From contig CAIOUK010000072.1 of assembly GCA_903861445.1 (NCBI GenBank), forward strand, positions 1 through 33,883: a stretch of DNA of 33,883 nt. The letters are read 5' to 3'. The notes beneath the pieces were generated by a model. It did not search any database. It saw only the letters and a list, made by a program, of their open reading frames with translations, and was not told the DNA's origin. Made by a program: the position numbers and the translations under genes. This stretch comes from an uncultured Verrucomicrobia subdivision 3 bacterium. GTDB lineage: Bacteria > Verrucomicrobiota > Verrucomicrobiia > Limisphaerales > UBA11358. Positions 8,145-16,424 of the stretch are shown piece by piece (positions within the stretch are counted from its first letter, which is position 1; each line of letters begins with the position of its first letter).

Positions 8145-9257
8145 ATGATGAAGAAGTCCGTGTTTGCCGCGACCACTTTGTTGGCGGCAACGCTCATGAG
8201 CACTACTGGAGTATCGGCAGCTGATACTAGTTCGAAATATAATTTGCCCAAGCCGGACGGCAAGCCGGCGGACATGAGCAAGCCGGTGAAGGTATTTTTG
8301 ATCATGGGTCAATCCAACGCATTTGGCATGGGGCATCCTGCTGGTGACAAGGAGGGAACCCTGGAGCATGCGGTCAAGAAAGAAGGACTTTACTCGTTCC
8401 TGGTGGATGATTCCGGCAAGTGGACGGTGAGAAATGATGTGCGGAATGTGCAAATCGCGAATGGCAAAGGCGGGGGAGTGGGTATCCCGCACAACGAATG
8501 GATGACGGTCGGCAGCGGCAAAGGTGGTGCTCCCGCCGGCACCATGGGTGTGGAATTTGGTGTCGGTCACCAGCTTGGCAACGCCCTCGAAGATCCCGTC
8601 ATGATTCTCAAGACTTGCATTGGCAACCGCGCCCTCGGCTGGGATCTGCTGCCGCCAGGCAGTAAAGGCTATGATTTTACCAGCAAGGATAAGGCGGGCA
8701 ATGCAGTGACCTACACTTACGCTGGTTATGGTGAATCTCCAATGAAATGGGTGAAAGGCACCACGCCGGTGAAAATTGGCTGGCATGCCGGCTTGCAGTA
8801 TGACCTGGACGTCGCCAACGCCAAAAAAGTGTTGTCCGAGCTGGACAAGTATTATCCGGGAGCGAAAGGTTATGAAGTTGCCGGCGTTTTCTGGTGGCAG
8901 GGTGAAAAAGACTGTGGTGATGCGGGGCTTTCTACTCACTATGAAGAGAACCTCGTTAACTTGATCAAGGCGCTCCGCAAGGAATTCAATGCTCCTGACA
9001 TGAAATTTGTGATGGGCACGCTCGGCGAAGCTACGAAGGGCATCAGCGGCAATGAAGGACTGGTGCTGAATGCCATGATGGCGGTTGACGGCAAGAGCGG
9101 CAAGCATCCCGAGTTCCAGGGCAATGTGGCCACCGTTTACACCCATGACATGGCGCGTGGTGGTGGTGGCAATGGCCATTACAATCACGATTGCCGGGTC
9201 TACATGGATGTTGGTCTTTCTATGGGCGAAGCGATGGTTGAGCTGTTGAAGAAGTAA
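8145..9257 (+). CDS. secreted SASA-family carbohydrate esterase
   Basis: A 370-residue exported protein with a signal peptide (MMKKSVFAATTLLAATLM, cut near residue 26 after SAA). It shows the sialate O-acetylesterase-like (SASA, SGNH fold) blocks: GQSNAFGMG with nucleophile S57, the tryptophan block WWQGEKD (E254), and a C-terminal His-rich block NGHYNHDCRVYMD carrying the likely catalytic His. Family members remove acetyl or similar ester groups from polysaccharides such as acetylated xylan, pectin or sialic acid. In this locus it probably de-esterifies the glycan before or alongside the glycosidases. It is the last gene before the terminator at 9276. The exact ester is not predictable from sequence. 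Confidence 0.9.
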   Translation: MMKKSVFAATTLLAATLMSTTGVSAADTSSKYNLPKPDGKPADMSKPVKVFLIMGQSNAFGMGHPAGDKEGTLEHAVKKEGLYSFLVDDSGKWTVRNDVRNVQIANGKGGGVGIPHNEWMTVGSGKGGAPAGTMGVEFGVGHQLGNALEDPVMILKTCIGNRALGWDLLPPGSKGYDFTSKDKAGNAVTYTYAGYGESPMKWVKGTTPVKIGWHAGLQYDLDVANAKKVLSELDKYYPGAKGYEVAGVFWWQGEKDCGDAGLSTHYEENLVNLIKALRKEFNAPDMKFVMGTLGEATKGISGNEGLVLNAMMAVDGKSGKHPEFQGNVATVYTHDMARGGGGNGHYNHDCRVYMDVGLSMGEAMVELLKK

Positions 9258-9275
9258 TCAAAAATAATATAACAA

Positions 9276-9314
9276 GGGCAGCAGTTGTTTGAACGACTGC
9301 TGCCCTGTTCTTTA
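9276..9314 (+). terminator. rho-independent terminator
   Basis: GGGCAGCAGT (9276-9285) pairs perfectly with ACTGCTGCCC (9296-9305); the stem extends three more pairs (one G-U) to a four-base loop, giving 13 bp, and is followed by a T-rich tail TGTTCTTTA. It lies 18 bases after the esterase stop codon, ends the first transcription unit, and implies a promoter in the short gap before 9356. Confidence 0.85.
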
Positions 9315-9355
9315 TGTCTGGCTGTAGTTTTGAAGACGGGTTGGTCTGCTGAATT

Positions 9356-10714
9356 ATGAAGCGGCGGGATTTTTTGAAAATCACCGGCACAAGTGCGGCT
9401 GCGTTCGCCTTGTTTCCGGAGGATTGGGTTTGTGCCGCTACCCCCACGGCCTTGGCCATCCGGGAATTTTTACAATCGGACAACCCCAAGGTGCTGGCGC
9501 TGGCGCAACGCGTCTTCGACAAATGCGTTTTAGAAAGACTGCGAACGCCGACGGAACCGTTCCTTCACACTTGGATTCAGGCGGGCGGGGACTATTACAA
9601 AGGCCAGTGGATTTGGGACACCATGTTCGTCGTGGACTTGCTCGCCATCCTGCCCGAACAGAAAAAAACGATTCGCGATATTTTTCAGAACTATTGGGAT
9701 TTTCAGGATCGTTGGAATAAATCCATGCCGGACTACGCGCACGACATGGTGACGGTGGCCATCAAGACCGCGCCGCAGGCGGTCCGGCAGTTTTCGCAAA
9801 TTCCCCTTCTGGCTTGGGGCGTGGAACGCGTCTATCTGCGCAACGGCGACAAGAAATTATTGGAGCAAAGCCTCGGGCGGCTCGAACGGTTCCACGACTG
9901 GTATTGGCGCGAGCGCGATGTCACCAACAGCGGTTTGATTGCCGTCGGTTCCTACAGCGGCATCGTGCAACATGCGCGGTGGGAAACCTACGATTACGAC
10001 GCCTCAATGGATGGTTTGAAACTCACGCCGCATCCGACGTGCAAGGGGCTGACGGAAGGCGCGTGGTATGGCGATGTCTGCGTGACGGGCAACACCGCCT
10101 ATTTGATTTTAGCCGAGCGAAGTCTGGCACGACTGGCAAACGTCATGGGCGATAAAGCCATGGCGGCACGGCGCGAACAGCGGATTAATAAATCCGTCCA
10201 AGCCATGCGCGATCATATGTGGGATGAAAAAGCCGGAACCTTTCTGGCGGTCAACCGTGACTCGCTGGAAAAAATCCCCGGAGCGACGATTGGCAGCTGG
10301 ATTCCTTTGGCGGCCGGCGTTCCCACTCAAACCATGGCCGACCGCATGGCGGAAGTGCTGGCTTCGCCTGACTGGATGACGCCGCTGCCCGTGCCCACGC
10401 TCGCGCGCAACGATCGGCGTTGGAAGGCCAATGGCTTCTGGCGCGGCGATGTCTGGCCGGCGACGAATTACCAGATTGCCACCGGTTTGGCCGCTTACGG
10501 GCACAAGGATTTGGCCGGCGACATTGCCGACAAGACCATCGCCAACGCCGTCCAACACGGTATCAACGAGCACTACGATTCTGTCACTGGCAAGCCGTTG
10601 GGGGTTTCAGATTATAGCATGAGTTGCACGTTGGTCACCATGATGCTGGACGGGCTGGCGCAAACACACACGCTGAAGCCGCTCGCCAAAAGCGGCGTTA
10701 AATTAATTTTGTAA
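9356..10714 (+). CDS. Tat-exported (alpha/alpha)6-barrel glycosidase (GH63/GH37-like)
   Basis: A 452-residue protein beginning MKRRDFLK, a twin-arginine signal followed by a hydrophobic stretch, so it is probably exported folded. The remainder is Trp-rich and helical like clan GH-G enzymes (GH63 glucosidases, GH37 trehalases, mannosylglycerate hydrolases). QWIWDTMF and FWRGDVWPATNYQI match the barrel motifs, with D365 the likely general acid; NEHYDSVTGKPLG carries E405, the likely base. It may cleave an alpha-linked sugar from the target glycan; substrate unknown. It starts the second transcription unit, after the terminator at 9276. Its last codons overlap the conserved element found before transglutaminase-like gene 2. 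Confidence 0.85.
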   Translation: MKRRDFLKITGTSAAAFALFPEDWVCAATPTALAIREFLQSDNPKVLALAQRVFDKCVLERLRTPTEPFLHTWIQAGGDYYKGQWIWDTMFVVDLLAILPEQKKTIRDIFQNYWDFQDRWNKSMPDYAHDMVTVAIKTAPQAVRQFSQIPLLAWGVERVYLRNGDKKLLEQSLGRLERFHDWYWRERDVTNSGLIAVGSYSGIVQHARWETYDYDASMDGLKLTPHPTCKGLTEGAWYGDVCVTGNTAYLILAERSLARLANVMGDKAMAARREQRINKSVQAMRDHMWDEKAGTFLAVNRDSLEKIPGATIGSWIPLAAGVPTQTMADRMAEVLASPDWMTPLPVPTLARNDRRWKANGFWRGDVWPATNYQIATGLAAYGHKDLAGDIADKTIANAVQHGINEHYDSVTGKPLGVSDYSMSCTLVTMMLDGLAQTHTLKPLAKSGVKLIL

Positions 10715-10740
10715 CAAACAGATTGCGTCCGACGTCCATC
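10705..10740 (+). repeat. upstream element, copy 2 (before transglutaminase-like gene 2)
   Basis: AATTTTGTAACAAA (from 10705, overlapping the preceding stop codon) and ACGTCCATC (10732-10740) repeat the arrangement at 6031-6065. The second part lies 41 bases before the ATG here and 30 bases before it in copy 1. Confidence 0.55.
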
Positions 10741-10780
10741 ACTGGCCATCATATTTTTTGAACATAAATTGATTTCAACC

Positions 10781-12931
10781 ATGAAGACCGCCCATCGAAA
10801 ACCCTGCGCGATTATGCCGAAAACATTTTTGATCATAACCTGTCTCTTGGTAGCGGCTCTGGGCGTGCTGCCGGTCGGGGCGAAGGAAAAGAAAAAAGGG
10901 GCGGCCGCCGTGCCCGCAACTCCACTCACGGATGTCGGGAACAAGCTGCAGGCGCAATATGCCGAGCAACTCGCGGCGATACGGGCGGAGATTGAAAAGG
11001 CTTTGCCCGCTGTGTCCGCGCAAAAAAAGGCGGCTTTGCAAAATGCAGAAGCCGCCGTCGCGGCGGCGCAGAAAATGGCCGAGGCCGCCAACGCCTCTGC
11101 CAGCACGGCCAATAACACCAAGGCTAAAATAGATAATTGGAAGAAATTTTGGGTGGGCAAGGACAAAAAGGCCATTGCCACGGAACAGGCTAATCTGGCG
11201 TCCGCGCCCACGGCGGCGGCCCGCCAAGCTTCGCAGCAAAAGATTGCCGAATTGCAAGCGAACATGGCCGAGGGCGAAAAGAAGATTGCAGAAGCACAGG
11301 CTGAATTAACTAGAGAAAAAATTGGCCAGGACGCGCGGACGGCGGCGAGCGAATCCGCCAAAGCAGCCTTGGCCCGGGCACGCGCCAATGAAGTCAGCGC
11401 GGCTAGGGCACTCTTGGCGGATGTGGAACCGTTTTTAAGCAACGACCAGTTGGACGCGAAACTGGTCAAAGGTGCCGTGCTGGCGCATGGGACGCCGCAC
11501 GGATTGGCGACGTTTGCGCAGCAAGGAGCGGAGCAGTCGGGCTTGGTGGAAAAACTTTTGGCGGACACGGCTTTGATGAAACAGATGCTGGAGGCGGGCG
11601 GTGCGGCGTTCGGTAAATATGGTCAGGCCATCCAGATTTATACCGCCATTCAAAAAGCCAGCCCGAAGGCCAAGGACGGCGTTTTGCAGCGCTTGGCGCT
11701 GGCGGTCAGCTTGGAATTGGCTGGGGGGATTAAGCAGAAAAATCCCGAGGCACAAGCTAATGCGCCGGTTTATGTGGATCCGGTGAAGCGCTATTTGCAC
11801 TATGAAAAGGCTTATCTTGACGGCGAGCTGGATTCGGCGTTCAAGACGCTTACCGCGTGGGAATATCGGCTGGTCGTGGACTCTGACGCGCCGGATCAGA
11901 TTCTGGCGTGGGGGCGCGAGGCGCTTCGGAATTACCGGCCGGATCATGTCACGAATCCGAATTACGGCTGGCGCTATTCCATGGCCGTCAGGACGGAGGT
12001 TCCCTACGGTTCCCAAAATGTCGCATACGATCTCCCCGACTTACAAGAGTATCAAAACATCGCCAAGGATGGCGGCGTGTGTGGTCGCCGCGCGTTCTTT
12101 GGCCGGTTTATCCTGAAAAGTTTTGGCATCCCGTCTTGGGGTGTGACCCAGCACGGCCATGCGGCGTTGAGCCATTGGACGCCCAAAGGCTGGGTAATCA
12201 ATCTGGGCGCCGGGTTTGAGCATAGTTGGTGGGACAAGAGCGATGTTTCGCTTAGCGGGACACAATTTCTGCTGGAGACGGAAGCGCGGGCGAATGCGCC
12301 GGAATACTTGAAGGTGCTGCGGGCGCAATGGGTGAATTTTATTCTAGGCGAGGAAGCCTACAATGACCGCAAGCAGATTGCCGGCGGCCTGTGGAGCAAT
12401 CTGGCTCATTACAAATCAGTGGTCATCGCGTCTCAATCAGTTGCGCTGGGGCCGCTTGGCGAAGAATTAGCCGAGGCAAATGAACCGGCGGAAAAACCGA
12501 CCGCAGGGGAAGCGCCAATCAAAGCGGCGGATCAGCAAGTGGTGGCGAATCCGAGTGGCTCCATCATCATTCCGGCCGTGGCGCACAGCGCCGCAGTAGG
12601 AAAAAGCATGAATTTGAAAAGCTATTCTGGCGGGGTGCAGTTGAATTGCGAGGGTGGTTTCAAGACCCAGTATTCATTTAACGCCCCGCAAGCTGGCAAG
12701 TATCTGCTGACGCTGCGGGTGGCGACGTTGCAAACAGGTCAGAAGTTTCTGCTGGCGGCCAACAGCGCCCATTCGGCTGAAGTCGCGGTTCCCTACACCC
12801 TCGGCATGTGGCAGGAGACCAAGCCGGTCGAAGTCGCTCTGGTCAAAGGCCAGAACACCCTCAACTTCGAGAGCGAACAAAAGAGCCGCGGAGTGGCCAT
12901 CAAACAATTCCTGCTGACGCCGGCAAAATAA
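10781..12931 (+). CDS. secreted transglutaminase-like protein with C-terminal beta-sandwich (paralogue 2)
   Basis: A 716-residue exported protein, the longer sister of the protein at 6095. Signal peptide about 1-38, then a long Ala/Lys/Glu-rich coiled coil (about 50-210, roughly 70 residues longer than in the sister), the shared linker (LDAKLVKGAVLAHGTPHGL), the core with GGVCGRRAFFG (C434) and HGHAALSHW (H460), and a C-terminal beta-sandwich ending FLLTPAK. The third triad residue again reads GWVINLGAG and not Asp. I chose the ATG at 10781 over the in-frame TTG at 10769. Two diverged full-length copies in one locus suggest different partners or substrates, or a structural role. Catalysis is unproven. 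Confidence 0.82.
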   Translation: MKTAHRKPCAIMPKTFLIITCLLVAALGVLPVGAKEKKKGAAAVPATPLTDVGNKLQAQYAEQLAAIRAEIEKALPAVSAQKKAALQNAEAAVAAAQKMAEAANASASTANNTKAKIDNWKKFWVGKDKKAIATEQANLASAPTAAARQASQQKIAELQANMAEGEKKIAEAQAELTREKIGQDARTAASESAKAALARARANEVSAARALLADVEPFLSNDQLDAKLVKGAVLAHGTPHGLATFAQQGAEQSGLVEKLLADTALMKQMLEAGGAAFGKYGQAIQIYTAIQKASPKAKDGVLQRLALAVSLELAGGIKQKNPEAQANAPVYVDPVKRYLHYEKAYLDGELDSAFKTLTAWEYRLVVDSDAPDQILAWGREALRNYRPDHVTNPNYGWRYSMAVRTEVPYGSQNVAYDLPDLQEYQNIAKDGGVCGRRAFFGRFILKSFGIPSWGVTQHGHAALSHWTPKGWVINLGAGFEHSWWDKSDVSLSGTQFLLETEARANAPEYLKVLRAQWVNFILGEEAYNDRKQIAGGLWSNLAHYKSVVIASQSVALGPLGEELAEANEPAEKPTAGEAPIKAADQQVVANPSGSIIIPAVAHSAAVGKSMNLKSYSGGVQLNCEGGFKTQYSFNAPQAGKYLLTLRVATLQTGQKFLLAANSAHSAEVAVPYTLGMWQETKPVEVALVKGQNTLNFESEQKSRGVAIKQFLLTPAK

Positions 12932-12976
12932 CCAACCGGTATTCCCCGGCCGCTGCAACGCGGCTCTGAATCATGC

Positions 12977-13242
12977 AGCTTGTCCTAGCTTGCCGGTGGG
13001 TCGGAGCGTCATCGGCCAGGACAAGAAATTCGCGCGGGAGTTTTTCAGCCGCAACGCCGACAAGTTACTGTTTGGCACGGACAGCGGCTTGTGGTCGCTT
13101 AAGCTGGGGAACAAAGCCTGCGCCGGAGTTTGCCCTGATTGACGAACTGAAGCTGCCGAAGGAAGTCGAGGACAAGATTTGCCGGGGCAATGCCGAGCGA
13201 CTATTCTGGAGTCAGAAGCCGGAAAACTTTTTTACGAAATGA
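12977..13242 (+). pseudogene. amidohydrolase C-terminal remnant, frameshifted
   Basis: Between the second transglutaminase-like gene and the SGNH hydrolase lie two adjacent reading frames that together match the C-terminus of a metal-dependent TIM-barrel amidohydrolase (amidohydrolase_2 type). One frame reads KKFAREFFSRNADKLLFGTD and stops at TGA 13140-13142. The other frame takes over near 13126 with FALIDELKLPKEVEDKI and CRGNAERLFW. No start or N-terminal barrel is present, so this is decayed coding sequence. The family includes lactonases and decarboxylases of sugar-acid metabolism, fitting the locus. The split-frame reading is seen directly; the family name is from memory of its C-terminal pattern. 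Confidence 0.7.
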
Positions 13243-13255
13243 AAAGTTAATAAGG

Positions 13256-14008
13256 ATGAAAACAAAATTAACCATGATTAAACTAAAATCATTCACAACG
13301 TTTTTTCTGGTCGCGCTGTTGCCGACGGCAACGTTTGCGTTTGAGAAAGATAGATCTGCGAAACCGGCGGTGCTGCCACCGAATCCCAATAATCTGCCCA
13401 AGGTATTGCTCATCGGCGACTCAATCTGCGGCGGCTATTGCAAGGCGGTTGCCAAAGCCCTTGAGGGCAAGGCCGTGGTGGGCAAGAGCAGCGACAATGG
13501 CGAGTCCACGGCGGTCGGAGTCATAAAAATAGATGGGTGGCTGGGCGATACCAAGTGGGATGTCATCCACTTCAACTGGGGTGTGTGGGACATGTATGGC
13601 TGGCAGTATGCAGCGGACGACCGATCGCCGGCAGCGTATGCGCAAAGACTCGAAATATTGGTTGTCCGTATGAAGAAGACCGGAGCCAAACTGATTTGGG
13701 CGACAACCACACCAGTTCCACCAAAACCCGAGACGGCCATGCTCAAGCGTTTCAAAAAAGAAGTGGTGATCAGTCCGGAGCTTGAACGCCAATATCGGGA
13801 AGCGGCGTTGAAAGTCATGAAGAAGTATGAAGTGACGGTGGATGATTTATACTCAGTGATGAAGCCGCATCAGAAGGAATTTCAAGCCGAAGACAATGTC
13901 CACTTCTCGCCCGGCGGATACAGCCTGCTGGCACAGCAGGTTGCCAAAGTCATTCTTCAGGAACTTAAACCGGCAGAGAAGAATCCGTCGTCAGCCAATC
14001 CAAAATAA
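13256..14008 (+). CDS. secreted SGNH/GDSL hydrolase, paralogue of the sulfatase's C-terminal domain
   Basis: A 250-residue exported protein with a signal peptide (about 1-25, TATFA). The SGNH blocks are visible: LLIGDSICGG with nucleophile S56, an oxyanion-region block HFNWGVWDM, and the C-terminal DNVHFSPGGY, a proper D-x-x-H dyad. It shares with the sulfatase fusion the runs KWDVIHFNWG and TGAKLIWATTTPVP at matching spacing. Such proteins act as carbohydrate or acyl esterases, often next to sulfatases in Verrucomicrobia and Planctomycetes. An AAGG lies directly against the ATG at 13256, too close to work; the in-frame ATG at 13274 is an alternative. GH127 begins 13 bases downstream, so the two are probably cotranscribed. 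Confidence 0.9.
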   Translation: MKTKLTMIKLKSFTTFFLVALLPTATFAFEKDRSAKPAVLPPNPNNLPKVLLIGDSICGGYCKAVAKALEGKAVVGKSSDNGESTAVGVIKIDGWLGDTKWDVIHFNWGVWDMYGWQYAADDRSPAAYAQRLEILVVRMKKTGAKLIWATTTPVPPKPETAMLKRFKKEVVISPELERQYREAALKVMKKYEVTVDDLYSVMKPHQKEFQAEDNVHFSPGGYSLLAQQVAKVILQELKPAEKNPSSANPK

Positions 14009-14021
14009 ATACCGCTACCGT

Positions 14022-16424
14022 ATGAACGCACGTCCAATCCGCCAAATCCAGGTAAGGCCAATTTATCGCCGAAAATATTGGCTATTAATTTTTGCCGGTT
14101 TATTTATCCATATCGTCAATGTGAAGGCGGCCGCCGATGGGCCGATGGGGGTTGAGCGCGTCGCCCGGCCGGCCAAGCAAAACTACGCGAGCCCTTCGGT
14201 GACGAACCAAGATACCGTGTGCTGGGTGCAGGTGGATTTGCAGCGGTCGCTGCCCGTCGAAAAAGTTAAATTGTTTCCCATCGTCGATTGGAACTGGCTG
14301 GGCCCGATCAAAACTCAAAATTTTCCAGCCCGCTTCAAAATCGAGACGTCCGACGATCCGGAGTTTCGAACCGCCAGTCTCGTGGTTGATCAGACTGGTG
14401 CCGATTTTCCCAACACTGAAGACGCCGTCATCATATTCCCCGGCAACCGCGCGGCGGGGCGTTATGTGCGCCTCACCGCCACCCGCTTGAACGGCAAGAA
14501 ACTTTGCTTGATGCGGTTCGAGGTCTGGTCGGGCGGCACGAATGTGGCCGAAGGCTGTCCGGTCGCCGATTCGTTCAAGGGGAATTTGGGCGTGACGGAT
14601 CTTACCCGCAAAAGTCGGCCGCAAGATGAAGTGGTGACGGATAATCCCGGCAACATCCTGCCGGTCGCGCAATGGAAACCAGTGGCTTATCAAGCGCAAG
14701 CTCCGCTCGGCGGGGTGCATCTCGGCGAAGGTTTGTTCAAGACCGCGATGCAAAACAACATCACCTATCTGATGAGCACGGCCACGGTGGATGAAATGGT
14801 GCGCGATTTCCGCGAGCGCGCCGGCAAGTCGAATCCAAAAGGCCTGCGCAAGCCCAGCTATTTTTGGGATACCATGTTGGCTGGTCAGAACGCCGGCCGC
14901 TTCCTGATGGGAGCCGGTAACACCCTGCGCTGGATGGAAGATGCCGCCCTGCGCCAGCGCATGAATGAAGTTGTGGATGTGATTGCCGAGTGCCGTCGGC
15001 CTGACGGCTACATCATGGCTTTTCCGGCTGACGCCATTTTCACTTCGGAACGCGCGGCCTACACCCGGGCCTGGGTGACGCATGGGTTGATTGAAGCGGG
15101 CTACGCCGGGAATCCTAAAGCCTTTCCTTTGTTGCGCGGATTTTATGATTGGTTCAATCACAGTCCCTATTTGCCCGAACTGTTGCGTCGGCCGATCCAA
15201 GGGCAGCAGGGAACGATCGCCGATACCCGAGTCTATTTCACGCCCATTGGCAAACCGGAGGATCTACAGGTGGTGCAGCGTTATTTTCAAGAAGACTACT
15301 GGCTGGACCAGTTAGCCAAACGTGATCTGAAGGCGATTTGGAAATATCCGTATGACCGGCCGCACTGCTATCTGCTCACCGCGTTGGAGCCTTATCTGGA
15401 TTTGTATCGTGCGACCGGCGAACGCAAATATCTGGAGGCCGCAAAAGGTGGCTGGGAATTGTTTCACGACGACTGGGAACAAATCGGCGGATGTATCTCC
15501 ATCATTGAAGGCAAAGTTTGTCCCCCGAAATCGTATCTCTATCACGGCACCGGCGAACTCTGCGGGAGCGTTTTCATGGCGCGCTTGAGCCAGCGATTCC
15601 ATCTGCTCTATCCCGATGAGGACAAGTATGTCGAAGAGATCGAAAAAGCCATTTACAATGTCACGCTGGCGAATCAGCTGGGGGATGAAGGCATTCTTTA
15701 CCACGCCAATCTGGTCGGTCGCAAAGATGACAAGATTCCCCACGATATCGGCACCTGCTGCGAAGGACAAGGGACACGGATGATCGGGTCGCTGCCGGAA
15801 TATATTTATTCCATTGCCCCGGACGGCCTCTATGTTGATTTATTCGCCGCCTCGGAGATTACCTGGCAACAAAACAGCCAGACGCTCAAGGTGCAGATGA
15901 CCACCCGTTTTCCATTCGACAACAAAGTGGCCTTGCGCTTCTTACTGGCTGCCCCCACCGCATCAAAAATCCGCGTGCGCGTGCCGGCGTGGGCGGCCAA
16001 ACCCATGCCGATTCTGGTCAACGACCAACTTGTGGCAACCGGTGTGCCCGGCACCTATGTTACATTGGAGCGCACGTGGAAAGATGGCGACAATATCACT
16101 TTTACGCTGCCGGCTGAATTACAGATGACGAAATACACCGGTCAGGAAGCCACCGCCAAAAACCCGCGCTATGCCTTGCAATACGGTCCCATCTTGCTGG
16201 CGGCCGTCGGCACCGGCGCGGACAGCCCGGAAGCGCATTTTGCCTGCGATAGCGCCAGTCTCCTGAACCGCATCAAACCCAAAGCGGGGCAGCCGCTGCA
16301 CTTCTCCATCGAAGGCGAACCCAACTACAGCTTCATCCCTTATTGGGAAGTTCCGACAAAGCATAATTTTACCTGTTTCCCAACCTTCGCCGATAGCGGA
16401 GATCATCTGCCTGTTCGCCCATGA
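14022..16424 (+). CDS. GH127-type beta-L-arabinofuranosidase with N-terminal discoidin-like domain
   Basis: An 800-residue protein. After a basic N-terminus and hydrophobic segment (about 22-37) comes a discoidin/F5-8C-like beta-sandwich (about 40-175), then the GH127 (DUF1680) helical barrel and C-terminal beta-domain. The catalytic zinc site of the characterised enzyme HypBA1 (Glu322, Glu338, Cys340, Cys417, Cys418) is reproduced with identical local spacing: E496, then E512 and C514 (YHGTGELCG), then C579 and C580 (GTCCEGQ). C579 would be the nucleophile and E496 the acid/base. It should remove terminal beta-L-arabinofuranose, as in plant hydroxyproline-rich glycoproteins or pectin; the related GH146 cannot be excluded. 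Longer starts upstream would run into the SGNH gene. Confidence 0.92.
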   Translation: MNARPIRQIQVRPIYRRKYWLLIFAGLFIHIVNVKAAADGPMGVERVARPAKQNYASPSVTNQDTVCWVQVDLQRSLPVEKVKLFPIVDWNWLGPIKTQNFPARFKIETSDDPEFRTASLVVDQTGADFPNTEDAVIIFPGNRAAGRYVRLTATRLNGKKLCLMRFEVWSGGTNVAEGCPVADSFKGNLGVTDLTRKSRPQDEVVTDNPGNILPVAQWKPVAYQAQAPLGGVHLGEGLFKTAMQNNITYLMSTATVDEMVRDFRERAGKSNPKGLRKPSYFWDTMLAGQNAGRFLMGAGNTLRWMEDAALRQRMNEVVDVIAECRRPDGYIMAFPADAIFTSERAAYTRAWVTHGLIEAGYAGNPKAFPLLRGFYDWFNHSPYLPELLRRPIQGQQGTIADTRVYFTPIGKPEDLQVVQRYFQEDYWLDQLAKRDLKAIWKYPYDRPHCYLLTALEPYLDLYRATGERKYLEAAKGGWELFHDDWEQIGGCISIIEGKVCPPKSYLYHGTGELCGSVFMARLSQRFHLLYPDEDKYVEEIEKAIYNVTLANQLGDEGILYHANLVGRKDDKIPHDIGTCCEGQGTRMIGSLPEYIYSIAPDGLYVDLFAASEITWQQNSQTLKVQMTTRFPFDNKVALRFLLAAPTASKIRVRVPAWAAKPMPILVNDQLVATGVPGTYVTLERTWKDGDNITFTLPAELQMTKYTGQEATAKNPRYALQYGPILLAAVGTGADSPEAHFACDSASLLNRIKPKAGQPLHFSIEGEPNYSFIPYWEVPTKHNFTCFPTFADSGDHLPVRP

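Noticed and set aside
6131..8305. Long open frame on the minus strand (724 codons)
   Set aside because: It lies antisense to the transglutaminase-like gene; its translation is His/Arg-rich without domains, while the plus strand has a signal peptide, conserved motifs and a paralogue.
13896..14021. Longer N-terminus for GH127
   Set aside because: It would overlap the end of the SGNH hydrolase gene by more than 100 bases and add basic sequence unlike a signal peptide.
14100..15200. Minus-strand open frame of 366 codons
   Set aside because: Antisense to GH127, in which the complete zinc-site residues are found on the plus strand.
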